DNA from: Acanthaster planci
Taxonomy: Eukaryota; Echinodermata; Asteroidea; Valvatida; Acanthasteridae
Assembly (NCBI RefSeq): GCF_001949145.1
Contig: NW_019091526.1
Coordinates: 441,444 to 505,443 of the forward strand
Length of the DNA stretch: 64,000 bases
Direction: 5' to 3'
Shown: in pieces, positions 38,601 to 61,859 of the stretch
Layout: the number at the start of each line of letters is the position of its first letter
Numbering within the stretch: position 1 is the first letter of the stretch
The notes under the pieces: model-generated
Told to the model about the DNA's origin: nothing
Database searches by the model: none
Seen by the model: the letters and a program-made list of their open reading frames with translations, nothing else
Made by a program: the position numbers and the translations under genes

Positions 38601-41600
38601 AATGTACATGTTTATAGTACATGTATCAAAAAGGGCTTATGTGTATCAGTAACATATTTAGGGGACCTCTAGATTTGCATAACATGTACCGGTACATGTA
38701 TATGTATAAGATTGTAATATTTGGCCTTTGACTCCACATATGTAGCCTCTATGGTGACTTGGCATTCGTTTTGCTACATGTAGGTTGGGTTATAATTTTT
38801 AAATCTGTCTCATCTTTGATTTGTTGTCTCATCAGGCATCGGTGTACCCATCCTCCTAGCCTATGTCTACGGTGTGGTCCCTGTGTCCCTATGTCGCAGT
38901 GGGGGCTGTGGGGTCACCACCAGTGATCGAGGAGGGGTGCGCATCGACTTTGAAGACGATAATGACGTGGGTGCCATAACACCCGGCAATGTGTCAGGTA
39001 AATACATTTAAGGCAAGAGATTGTGTGTCATCTGGTGGTTAGGGCTTGCGACTTGCCAATATACATATAGGCTTACATGTATAGGGCTAGCTGCTGGTTG
39101 CATGCTATGACCTTGGGCCACTCACTTTACTCCTACTGGTCATTGTCCACCTACTGTAGGAGTATAACTGGGTACCTGTGAGGGCAGAGATGGTGGTTGG
39201 GTTTGATGAGCTGAGATTGTTGTATACATGTAGGAATCTTTATGGGTGCAGTGAGGTGGGATAATACTAGTGTACATGTACGGTATGGTACCTCGATCCA
39301 ATTCCTGGATGAGTGCATGTTACATATTAACCCTAACAGTCCCAAATCCTCCAATTTTGATATGATTTTACGTACACCCTTGGGGGTTAGGGATGAAAGA
39401 AACGAAAGCAAAACAAACAAAAAAGTGTATCGAGCATAAAGTGGTCTTGTGCACAGTTCCTCGGCACAGCCTAGTGTATCAGATTTCTGCAGTGCACTGC
39501 GCAATGTGACAGGACATCTCTGCGATGTCTAGATGTTTGGAGTAGAATGATATCTCGCAGTCATGACATTGTGAACTAAAACCAACAATGTCGTGACTTA
39601 ATTTTTGTCTTGCAGAGTAAGCTTGAACCTTCTTAGCCTATTGCACCAGTATAACCAAACAATTGTCAACTTCTGTGATGTCACAAGCTTATTCACTTGT
39701 CTTGAATGTATAACACCCTGGACTACACTTCAGGTGTCATCCTTATGATTTAAAAAAGCCATGTTCCATTCCACAGAAGTCAACAATTTGTCATTCCCAA
39801 TGTGTGAAACAAAGAGCATAAATGATCCAAAACAAGGTTAAAATATCCATCCTGATGTGCGTTGGACGTTCATTAAGCGATATTCTTTTGCCTGCACAAT
39901 AATTAATCAGTCAGATTTTGTCCTTGATAGCACAGAGACCACCTGCTTCCACCACAGAACCAATTAATATTTCATTTGTGATATACAGTTCATCTGACCA
40001 TATAGTTGTCATGAACATTATCAAAAACCCTCCTTTTGCTGTAACTGTCAAAAACAGTAAAAAAAAAATCCTTCCACTTGATTTCCCCCAGTACACAGAC
40101 ACACATGGGAAATTTGACTGGTTTTGACGGATAGGACAACTGTGTTAAGAATATGTCTTTGCATAGGATCGTTAAATACAGTGTACAAACTGAAGGAAAA
40201 AGTACAGCTACCAAAGTTGGAGTAACCTGACTCCCCAAAGTAGTCATGAAATAATAAAAACTTTATTTCAAATAGTGTCAAGTGAACAGTACGCCGATGA
40301 TTAGTGAATTCATGTATGCACTATTACAGGCAGTAAATTTATTGACAAAAGCTTGCTGGACGAATACTAGTACATGTAGTTGCTGCAGTCTTCTGGTACA
40401 TGCAGCTGCTGAGCAATTTGCTTTGCAAAAATGAAAAGAATACCAGTGGAAACGCATATGACGTACAAGTACATGTATGTGGTTTGTGACTGGTTGCCCG
40501 CTGATTTACATGTACAGTGGAACGTCGCTACACCGAACACCGCTATACCGAACATTCGGCTTTACTGAACATCGTCCTTGGCTCCCAATATTTTGTGCAC
40601 AAAACCTACCGAACACTATGCAGTTGCAAATCAACCGAGACTTGCCATAGCATGCATCAGAGATGGATCCGGAGCGGTAGCTTCACGACTTTTAGGATAA
40701 ACTAAATATCAATTTTGTAACTCAAGATTTCATGAAAAAACAAGAATAATTAACAGACACATCTCTAGAAACCTCAAACGTGGATGCAACGGCAAAGCAT
40801 CATGAAAACAGCAAATCATAGTATCACAAGAGGGTGCACTTCAGTTAGACAAGAGAGGGCGCTATGGCAACATGGCAACGAAACGTTCAGCAGTTAATTT
40901 TGCTATACCGAATGACCGCTGTACCAAACATTTAGCATGGACCCTGTCGTGTTCGTTATAGCGGCGTTCCACTGTACCGGTATGCTGAGCATATAAACTT
41001 ACAAAGTATAACAGGTTGAACATGGTATCGGTACATGACTATATACATGTACATGTATGTACCATGTATACTGTACAATGCACATGTACATGCCTGTTTC
41101 ATGTATTGGATTAATTTACATATGTGTGCATGTACATGTACATGATTGGATGTTACTGTGTTCATCAAAAATGTGACTTGTCTAAGTTGTTCAAACAGTT
41201 TACGATTGAGAATTTTCCCCATGAGAAGAGCATAGAAATAAATTCATCTCTGTACTCTGTACTTTTTCCGTTTGACAGATACCAATCCCGATGTCAACAG
41301 TGCCGTAGTGAATGCCAGCATTGGCGAAGCCTCCATGAACCGCGAGAGCTACAGTCACCTGGAAGTGGCTGGCGTGATCGGTGATGATACAGTCAGTGAC
41401 AACGCCAGCACACGGGCCATCGCAGGGGCCAGTCTGACCGGTAGCCTGTCAGGGAGTGGTGGGGTCGGGCCGCTGGTACTTCACTCCAACCGGTAAGCAG
41501 CTAGCAGCTTATAAATCGTTACGTAGGTACACTCTTGGACCAAGGGGTCCATGTACTGATGACATCATACTTTTGTGCATGCATTCATTCCGATGGAGCT

Positions 41601-44007
41601 TCAAATCCATCATCTCCACCTGGCTTCCGTAAGAATAAGAAAGCACACATAAGCAGAATGTGAGCTCATAGGCCTGTTTCCGAAGAGTCGCCAAGCTCAA
41701 AAATTTGGCAAGCCGGGAAAACACTTGCTCGCAAAACAAATTATCAGCCAAACAGACTGGTAAGTCTGTGTTTGTGATGATGATGTCAGTGCCCGAATCA
41801 CTCGTCTTCGGCTTGAACTTACGCATGACTCTGTGGGAAGTGGCTAGAGCCACCATCATAGAATTTGGTGGAAATTCAAGCTGAAGTTTGGACATTGCCT
41901 GGTTCTTAGTTGGACTTTGCTCAACTCAGAAACTTTTTAAGCAGTCACCTCTGCTTAGTTGTTTAAAAACCAGGCCCCAGTTGGTAAATGGCAGTGTTTG
42001 ACAACTTGGTGGTGAGTTCAAGAGAAAATATTTTGTGGTCATTTTTGTGAAATTGTTCTCTGCCTTGGTTGTAGATTGGACGTCCACGCTGAAGTGGTGA
42101 ACAGTAATCAGACACCCAGTCACAGCAGTGAGACTGCCTCCATCAATCTGTGTGATAACTGCATTGCACAGGCTACCACTGGTACCCTGCAGGCGGACAG
42201 AGGTAAGTGCATAGATCACCATCTGGGGCGTCTTTCATGCAGCTGTTAAGAAGTGTGTTCAGGAACTGTGACTAGTTAGACCCTGGTTGTAAAAGGGCAC
42301 CCCCCCAAACCTGGGCCGGTTCAGAGCCCACTCATTTTTCAGCTGCAGCTCACCTGGTACTGAGACCTGTATGATCCAAAACTTTGAAGTCATTGAGATG
42401 TATCAATGGCTTGGTGCCAGAACGTCCAGAGCTAAACAAAAGGGGCTTAACCACTCAGCGCCGGGGAGCCCAGTACCAGAGCCACTGGCCGTATATGCAT
42501 GGCCGGGTGCCCAAAATTGGACAGAAGGAACTGGGCCTTGTAACAAAAGACCAAGCTCGGAACAAAAGACTGAGCTGCTGGGAATTGCCAAAAATTTTGA
42601 GCACAGAGTGCCTGCATTTTTGGAGGCAATCTGTCATTGTTTTGAAACAGTATACCCTCTGTTTGCGGCATTCAGCGCTCGGAGATTATCAGCGGGGACA
42701 AAAGTGCGCCAGCACTCCAGGGATGAGCAATACAATACCACTGCATGCTAATCTGACCGCATTTGTAAAGACACCACTACCATTCAACAACACCCTGGGC
42801 AAATTTCGGGAACAAATATGCAACACTGCACAACTGTGGGCTCTCTTTACAAGGTGGCAGGCCTGGCTGCCATACCCGGGTGTCAATGGAGGTGGCCTGT
42901 GAGATAAGAGTAGCCACCAGACAATCATTCATGTGGGTGTAAGCGTCCAGTAAATGAAGTTATGAATTTTTGAACAATTTTGAAAACTGAAAATCATGAA
43001 AAATCACACGACAACTCGTCCTGCATGTGCGCAAACCCCCACCCGGCAGGAAGTGGTTAACAGATTGGGGGTACTGTTGAGATTACTGATAGCTAGCCAA
43101 GATCTTACTTTCACTTTCTTCCATCCTTTATTTAAAGGTATGTGCTGACCCTTTAATGGTAGATAATTAACTGTACCCCCTCTGTTGGTTAACAGAAAAT
43201 AACAATACACCTCTGAGGAGGGACCCATTGGAGGTGCAAGTGGACATTGAGAAACGGGCTTACAAAACCAGACTAAGCAATGGGAGTTGCAGCAGTACAG
43301 AGAACAGCCACCTGGCCCACTCTTCCAGTGGCTGTCATGGTTTAGGGGCAGCAGCGTGCCAGAGAGAGGATCGCCGCTCTGCCCCGCCCACTGAAGACGT
43401 CTGGGAACTGAAGAGCAGTGTCAGCGGCTCTGCTGGAGCTAACCCGACCAGTGCCATGCGCAAGACCAAGAGCAGCAAGAGCCGTAGCAACCGCAGCGGC
43501 AAGAAGAACAGCGTCAAGATCAGTGACCGCATAACGGAGGCACCTTCCTCGTCATCCTGTAGCCATGACAACGTCAGCATCAACGACTCCATTAACTCGG
43601 AGCTCAGCGCCGTGCTCGCTGACAGTGAGTGCACATCCGAGTGCAGTTCTTCATCAAACGTCGAAGGTGCTGTCTCGACTTCTGCGTCCCAGAGCTCTGA
43701 CTTCAGGTGGAAGGGCCACAGCAGCGGTGGAAGAAGTGGGATCGCCGACAGTGGCAGAAGTGGGACCGGGGATAGTGTCAAGAACGGGACCTCAGAAATC
43801 TGTGAGTCCTCGTCTTCATCCTCTGCCCATCGACTTCAAATTGGGGAAAGCCAGACACCAATTTCTCTGACAGAGGTTGAGGTGGACCGCCCCCACTCGC
43901 ATCTGGCAGCTTTGGAGGGAGACAAGAGTCCCCGCCCCATTTTACTGGAGGCCCCTGCAAGCATGCCTGCTCTCACCAACAAGGGGGTGAGATCAACTGA
44001 TCTTTGA
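17073..44007 (+). CDS. RNF19: RNF19-type RBR E3 ubiquitin-protein ligase (9 coding exons)
   Basis: Exons 17073-17638, 22878-23068, 23467-23611, 28353-28515, 37074-37182, 38836-38997, 41279-41492, 42075-42202 and 43196-44007 join in phase to an 829-residue protein; human RNF19A is similar in length. A basic, Gly/Ser-rich N-terminus precedes RING1 (Cys96, Cys99, Cys114, His116, Cys119, Cys122, Cys140, Cys143), the IBR domain (about 180-228) and RING2 (about 259-290). In RING2 Cys274 in DGSCNHM is the predicted thioester cysteine. Two hydrophobic segments follow (about 319-350 and 369-410) and include the hallmark [18 protein letters not shown]. The C-terminal half is Ser-rich and keeps the family motif MEVQVDIE-like [11 protein letters not shown] ligases receive ubiquitin from an E2 on RING2 and pass it to substrate. 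RNF19 proteins are membrane-anchored at ER or cytoplasmic aggregates. The gene appears to be the single pre-duplication counterpart of vertebrate RNF19A and RNF19B, but this is inferred. Confidence 0.96.
18640..19715. repeat. Dense TACATGTA palindromic repeat field
   Basis: Dozens of TACATGTA, GTACATGTAC and variants such as TACCAGTACATG occupy this intron 1 segment. It generates spurious open frames of Met-Tyr, Cys-Thr and His-Val repeats in several frames. No gene is present. Confidence 0.85.
19728..20243. repeat. Two tandem copies of a 258-bp segment
   Basis: ACTGAATGACCCATG begins both copies (19728 and 19986). They share AAAGAAATGGGAGAAGCCAT, TCAATGTCCGCGAAAAGAGA, ACACGCCCACACCTTTC and GATGTCTGCCCTCTGA. 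The copies differ at scattered positions. A third fragment lies at about 16047-16082. All are noncoding, in RNF19 intron 1 or upstream. Confidence 0.88.
20340..22140. repeat. Further TACATGTA clusters
   Basis: Clusters at about 20355-20570, 20860-20910, 21610-21670 and 22040-22140 within RNF19 intron 1, with unique-looking AT-rich sequence between them. No exon seen. Confidence 0.75.
22878..23068 (+). CDS. RNF19: RNF19 coding exon 2 (IBR)
   Basis: Encodes the remainder of Gly189 to residue 252: [35 protein letters not shown] and the start of the IBR-RING2 linker. Acceptor GATGCAG, donor GTAAGT. Confidence 0.94.
23467..23611 (+). CDS. RNF19: RNF19 coding exon 3 (RING2, catalytic Cys)
   Basis: Encodes residues 253-300, with DQIKPCPRC and [20 protein letters not shown]; Cys274 is the predicted ubiquitin-accepting residue. 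Acceptor CTGCAG, donor AG/GTAAGG. Confidence 0.94.
24025..24450. mobile_element. Foldback element with arms of about 160 bp
   Basis: The segment 24025-24190 is repeated in reverse complement at 24294-24450, with landmarks ACTGGTAGAT, AGCAACTCTAAGGAAAACAT, ATGGAAGCATCCAAAT, AAGCTAAAAAGGG and TTCTGTTCATG. About 100 bases separate the arms. It lies in RNF19 intron 3 and has no coding capacity. It would form a long hairpin in RNA. Confidence 0.88.
25229..25325. repeat. TACATGTA cluster in RNF19 intron 3
   Basis: Runs of TACATGTACATG within about 100 bases. The remainder of the 23.6-28.35 kb intron shows no exon. Confidence 0.6.
28353..28515 (+). CDS. RNF19: RNF19 coding exon 4 (first membrane segment)
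   Basis: Encodes residues 301-355: [20 protein letters not shown], then the Gly/Ile-rich hydrophobic segment ending VYVGRK. This is nearly identical to vertebrate RNF19. Acceptor TTGTCCTCAG, donor GTTTGT. Confidence 0.95.
32660..33380. repeat. TACATGTA field with an embedded TTGACTTG tandem repeat
   Basis: TACATGTA runs at 32668-32708 and 32950-33375 flank a 32-bp tandem array (about 32739-32878). Its unit reads TTGACTTGTGACTTGACTTA followed by GCCTTGCAATAA. Related TTGACTTG blocks occur at about 32100-32160. In RNF19 intron 4. Confidence 0.75.
35537..35713. mobile_element. Small pogo-like MITE
   Basis: Starts CAGTCAACTCTCGTTGTAAC and ends TTTGTTATTTAACTG, flanked by TA on both sides (35535-35536, 35714-35715). 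The body contains further GTTATAAC motifs. The inverted repeats are imperfect. In RNF19 intron 4. Confidence 0.5.
37074..37182 (+). CDS. RNF19: RNF19 coding exon 5
   Basis: Encodes residues 356-391 ([18 protein letters not shown] onward), the loop and the start of the second membrane segment. Acceptor GACCACAG, donor GTAAGT. Confidence 0.94.
37264..37646. mobile_element. Inverted-repeat element in RNF19 intron 5
   Basis: CTATGGTTCTCATTTCT at the left (37264-37301) recurs as its reverse complement at the right (37611-37646, AGAAATGAGAACCATA). The outer sequences on both sides (GGGCCCTTATTA and TAAAAAGGGTGCCC) also match in reverse. No transposase. Confidence 0.55.
38376..38495. repeat. Two tandem copies of a 60-bp unit
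   Basis: TGCACAAGTGATTTCAG starts both copies (38376, 38436), which differ at only a few bases. The period is a multiple of three, so a frame runs through both. It is intronic, 340 bases before RNF19 exon 6. Confidence 0.85.
38836..38997 (+). CDS. RNF19: RNF19 coding exon 6 (second membrane segment)
   Basis: Encodes residues 392-445: [20 protein letters not shown], then the acidic [13 protein letters not shown]. Acceptor TCATCAG, donor GTAAAT. Confidence 0.94.
39020..39235 (+). repeat. tRNA-derived SINE fragment
   Basis: A box-like TGGTTAGGGCTTGCGACT is followed by CTTGGGCCACTCACTTTACTC and GGGTACCTGTGAGGGCAGAG. This combination is common in tRNA-derived SINEs of marine invertebrates. The B box (TGGTTGCATGCTATGACC) is degraded. 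Confidence 0.55.
40515..40974. mobile_element. Non-autonomous Tigger/pogo-like element
   Basis: The left end CAGTGGAACGTCGCTACACC and the reverse complement of the right end, CAGTGGAACGCCGCTATAAC, are close to the classic pogo/Tigger CAGTGGAAC terminus. TA flanks both ends (40513-40514 and 40975-40976). Several internal CGCTATACCGAACA-type repeats are present. No transposase frame in 460 bp. In RNF19 intron 6. Confidence 0.85.
41279..41492 (+). CDS. RNF19: RNF19 coding exon 7
   Basis: Encodes residues 446-516, Ser/Ala-rich cytoplasmic tail with [20 protein letters not shown], a motif shared with vertebrate RNF19A. Acceptor GTTTGACAG, donor GTAAGC. Confidence 0.93.
42075..42202 (+). CDS. RNF19: RNF19 coding exon 8
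   Basis: Encodes residues 517-559, beginning RLDVHAEV (vertebrate RNF19A has RLEVQADV at this point). Acceptor GGTTGTAG, donor GTAAGT. Phases match both neighbours. Confidence 0.9.
42384..42902 (+). other. Unidentified open frame in RNF19 intron 8
   Basis: A 172-codon frame in a locally GC-richer block (about 42400-42930), with overlapping long frames on both strands. No recognised domain and no splice signals that would place it in RNF19. Flanking exons 8 and 9 join in phase without it. Most likely a repeat body or chance. Confidence 0.2.
43196..44007 (+). CDS. RNF19: RNF19 terminal coding exon
   Basis: Encodes residues 560-829 and TGA. It starts [19 protein letters not shown], continues as a Ser-rich, low-complexity tail with a Lys/Ser basic patch ([20 protein letters not shown]), and ends GVRSTDL. 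Acceptor GTTAACAG. Confidence 0.93.
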
Positions 44008-46985
44008 ATTGACGAGAAAGCACTCAGTCCTATTATTTGTTCTTTCTTAGAGCCATTGTTTGTCAAAACCTTGCAAAGGAAGAATATTGCATTCACTGCT
44101 GTTTGTATGCGCTAGAGGTACTAGCTCAGTTGCTGATTTACTTGTAAAACTTCGACATTAGAGATCTGCATAATTAAACACTTTATACCAAACACTTGCT
44201 ATAAGCCCAGATTTACTCTGTGTCTGGAATGAACATGATTTCTTGCTTAATTTTGAAAATCTGGAAATCCTTTCCTTCTAAGTTTTGGATTTCGTTTTGT
44301 CGATAATGTCCACCTGTGGTTGTATTGCACACCAGTATGGTGTACATATTCATGCCTTGGATACAACTGTCGTGACACACCAATGCTTAGGAGTACTGTA
44401 AATTACTGTTCTGCACTTAAGGCCATTGTGTGTATGAACCACTGGGCATATTCTTACATTGACCTTATACATGTATGTAGCAACTCTAGTTCATACCAAT
44501 CATGTGTTCATTGTTTGCAATTATTTCTTTATATTTGGAACAACTCATATAAAAAGTACTTTTTTCCACTGTTGCACAACTATTACATTAGACTGCATTG
44601 CAGCACGTATCTGTACAGAGGGGTTTAAAGGTTCAAATTTTACCTTGTTACGTGCTTATAGTTTAATTTGAAATTCACGTTTGCTCAATGCACAAATACC
44701 GTAAAATTCACTTCACATTTTGTTGCAACATTTCAAGTACACGTAAAAGCATTTTTCAAAATGAATTTTCCGAAGGATTTAGTTTCCATGTAAAAATATT
44801 TCTCATTATTTTGCCACAGGTAACATCACGCATACAGTTACAACTTTTGTTTAGTTTTTTTATGTAGTCATATTTCCAAATTTGCAGAGATATGGAAATG
44901 TGTGGAATTCTGTATCAAAGCTGTGACCCAAGGAGGAGAAGTGACCCTTGTGCACTTGCGCGTTAAATGTTTTGTCAAACATTACTGCTGTTGAATGATA
45001 TGTGGGTGTTACACATGTCCATCACACATGTACACCCATATAGAATACCAGTAAGTGTACAGTGTATTTAGCATTTGAAGATGCAATGCAGGTTGTGCAC
45101 ATTCAGTGGAAAACGGGTTGTGCTTTTTGCACACCTGTTATACATGTATGTGTACATGTGTGTGAACAAGTTTGCAAGAACTGTGTGTCTTACTGGTACG
45201 TACATGTATATGTACATGTAATGTACATGTATGCATTGCGTTGAATGAGTTGAGTAGGTTTGTATTCCCAGTTGAAGATTTGTCACCAGTAACTTTTGCG
45301 CATTACAGTAATTTCTTACTCCATGGACCAGCAGCCTTTGAACATGTTGAAACATGCATGTATGGTACCTGTACCTACATGTACATGTATGTGGTATAAC
45401 GCTCAGAAAATGAGTGAGCAGATGAGTTATTTGTACATACTTTCCCATATTACATCAAGAAAGCTTTGTAAATTATCAGTAACCAGTACATTTACATGTA
45501 TACATGTACTGTGTATTGTTTTGCTTGGAGGGAAGTTATGTGTTTTCACTTTCTGGCAAGAATGCTTGTGCATATTAAACTCCACTGCATTATGGATATA
45601 GATATGAACATGATGAAAACATGTTAACAATAGGCCTGTCAGTTCTACTTGTAAGTTTGTTTTTGCAGCACCCCATAAATGGATTTCACCCAGCCCTTAA
45701 CATAGGAAAAAAGAAAACGTCTGGCTAGCAATTGAGTTTCAGTATACATGTACCGTGTACATGTACACATGTATGGTATGTAGTACATTATGCACTGCCA
45801 ATAATCAGTTGACTGAAGCGGGTGACATGTACGTGTCTCGGAAAATATGAATACTTTTAAGGTACAATAAAGTTAATGTACATGTACGTACATGTTCATA
45901 AATTCTGTTTAAAGTTTCATACATGTATGTGGGACACATTGCCACGTGTTCAGCAACTATGTGCTCATGTACCTGTACATGTATGCCAACCTCCCTGCCA
46001 TTTGCCCACTGTGAAACTTATTGTTGTCTAGAATTATGCTGTGAAATCCTCTGGGACTCAAAAGTGGGATTTTACATATATTTAATGTTGAAGTAATCTT
46101 TGGTTGGTTGAGTAAAGCAGATTAGACAATTTATTTTAATGCTAGAAGAAAGCTTCACATATCAGTTCATTTTGTTCTGGAAGTTACATCTTTTGGAAGC
46201 AGTGCTTCAAAGATTAATACAGACTGTATACCTGTGGTTACTTGTAGAAATTGTTTAGCTCCTATAAATGTGTACAGTTTTGAGTGTAAATGTACATGTA
46301 TGTATCCAGTGGAGTCAATGACAGTACTGTGTATGATAGTATACAACCTTTGATAGTGTAACACAGCGTTTTGTGTTGCAGCATTCTGTCGTAAACCTTG
46401 AAATTTTGTTTCCTCGGGGAAGGATTGGAAGACGAATGGTCGGAGGAATCTTGCCTTATATTGGCAGTTTATTCTTTAGAAAAGTGACTGGATATGATGA
46501 CCGTTTTTATTCTCCGAACATTGAAAGTCAGGACTACGTCTGAACCAGTCATAAAGATAATAAAATTGTTGAAAAGAAGTAATCATATAGATTTTGTTTT
46601 TCTCTCCAAAAATGCCTTTATTTTCTGTTATAACAGCAAAAAAAAAGTACATGTAAAGTGTGTTTGTGTCTCCATGTATTTATGTGTAATTCTGTTTAAC
46701 CATTTGGTGAACTCTGTAATATGACCATACATGTATGTAAGGGTTAATGCTGGTTCAAGCCAAACATGCTGTTTTGTTCGGCAAATGCAGTCCTATGGAC
46801 GAGTTACGTGTAAATTTGATTTTGCTTGAGGTGTGACTTTGTTCATGTGGCCTTACATTGTGCTCGCTTTGTATTTTAAATTACTTGCTGCAGGAAAAAG
46901 AGACAACAAAAAATATCTTGCAAATGCATATTACTTTGCAGTACGTATAACAATGCACAATAAAGCTTAACATGCGCAGTGTTGT
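44008..46985 (+). other. RNF19: Probable RNF19 3' untranslated region
   Basis: No coding frame or splice signal follows the stop. AATAAA hexamers lie at 45866-45871 and 46959-46964; the second, before a TG-rich stretch, is a plausible end. The real cleavage site is unknown. Includes further TACATGTA clusters at 45.14-45.24, 45.37-45.39 and 45.74-45.77 kb. Confidence 0.45.
46959..46964 (+). terminator. Candidate RNF19 polyadenylation hexamer
   Basis: AATAAA (in CACAATAAAGCTTAAC) followed within 30 bases by a GT-rich stretch (CAGTGTTGTTAAT). Confidence 0.35.
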
Positions 46986-47098
46986 TAATACATGTAGTTG
47001 GTTTTGTGTCTTACATTTTTTTCATTAATTTAAATGTGAAAACTAACTGTTGATAGAATATCAATATTTGGGGAACAGAGTTCAAATCCAGTACTCAC

Positions 47099-47390
47099 CG
47101 AGATTTTTCAAGAAATCCTTGAGTAATGTGTCCCACATTTTTGTGATTATCACAAAAACTTGGAAATCTCTGGCCTGTCAGGCCCTCGAAAAATGGCTTG
47201 TAGGGTCCATACACATCCACATAGCACCTGATATGACAGGCACCATACTCATACATGTATTTGAAAGTGCAGGGCACTCCCTCTGTCTAACCCTGATGAA
47301 GGTGTTTAGGAAATCCTTTCCCACCAACAGTACCTGCTGTGGTATAGAATCCACAACCAGTCGCCTGAGGCATGAACATTACATAGCTCT
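47099..47390 (-). pseudogene. Unidentified coding-like segment with an in-frame stop
   Basis: Read on the minus strand, one frame gives MPQATGCGFYTTAGTVGGKG, then a TAG at about 47288, then a Cys/Tyr/Phe-rich stretch including YGACHIRCYVDVYGPYKPFF and NHKNVGHITQGFLEKS. It ends at a good donor-like GTGAGT (47093-47098). The composition looks like protein, but I do not recognise the family. If an acceptor at the TAG is used, the part 47286-47099 could be an exon. It could instead be a transposon relic in the RNF19-DRC1 gap. Confidence 0.3.
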
Positions 47391-47429
47391 TATAATAGCC
47401 AACAAAAAGAATAGAAATAGCCGTTTTCT

Positions 47430-48409
47430 GGTTTTCCAAATCATACAGACTTTATTCAGTCAAAACTCTTCAATACAATGTACATTTGTACACACCGTTT
47501 CAAAACAGGAAGGGATCTTTAGAATTACTTGTATTAGAAGATTAAAAAAATAGATGGGGTTAGATTTTCTTTATCGGTGAAACATATCATACACAGCAGT
47601 CCAAACAAGGACTTGGAAAAAAATACAGAAAGATTCTCCCTAGTCCCTCAGGAAAGAGTGATATAGTGACTGATACTGGGTGAAGGATTGATGTTTGGGA
47701 AGCTTCAAAAGGTAAATATGTTTGCATATTGCTACTGGAGTTTTTTTCCCCAGGAAAATGAATGTTTCCTGAAGTCACATTGGCTGTAGTCTTTTTGACT
47801 TGCACCTTTACATTGTGCCCCAGCAGAACCTGTTCCACACGTATGTGTCATTGGAACATGCAATGAATATGTTCTTTCAATGCTTTGTGCACAACCGTGC
47901 AAGGGCACCAGATAATCCAATAGACACAGCAGGCACTGCACTTAGACCTGTGCAAAAACCCAAGGCCTAGAACAAGATCGGTGCACCATTAACTCTTATG
48001 CCAACGACCAAGTGCACACAAGTTTTGAAAAGTTTTAGTGTCTCTCGTGGCGAACCTTCAATCTAGCATAATGTTCAGACTGGAGTAAACTGGGAACACT
48101 AATTTGAATTCCTTAATGGAATGTTTTTATGTGAACACAACACATTGGCTTTTCCGTATAGCATAGCCGAGAACGTGTCCGAAACAAGGATGGTTCCCAC
48201 TTGAAGTGAGGTTCCCTGTTCCTAATGAAACATTTCCAGAACAGGATTTTCCAGCAGTTGGATCCGAGAGTCTCTTAATGCAAAATGCAATCATGGAACT
48301 GGGATGGTTGGCCCCATGCTTTTAAGACGATTTCAGGGGAAAAAATATATCCCATCATATTTGAGTAGGCATCACCACAGGAGAACGGGGATATTTCATC
48401 GTTGACTCA
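47430..48409 (-). other. DRC1: Probable DRC1 3' untranslated region
   Basis: Follows the DRC1 stop with no further coding signal. A minus-strand AATAAA (TTTATT on plus, 47451-47456) is the best candidate end, which leaves less than 0.5 kb between DRC1 and RNF19 transcripts. Confidence 0.4.
47451..47456 (-). terminator. Candidate DRC1 polyadenylation hexamer
   Basis: AATAAA on the minus strand (in CTGAATAAAGTCTG), about 950 bases past the DRC1 stop. Confidence 0.35.
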
Positions 48410-61854
<13,445 letters not shown>

Positions 61855-61859
61855 CTGAG

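Noticed and set aside
47050-47553. 167-codon plus-strand frame between RNF19 and DRC1
   Set aside because: It overlaps the more protein-like minus-strand segment and has low-quality composition with no domain.
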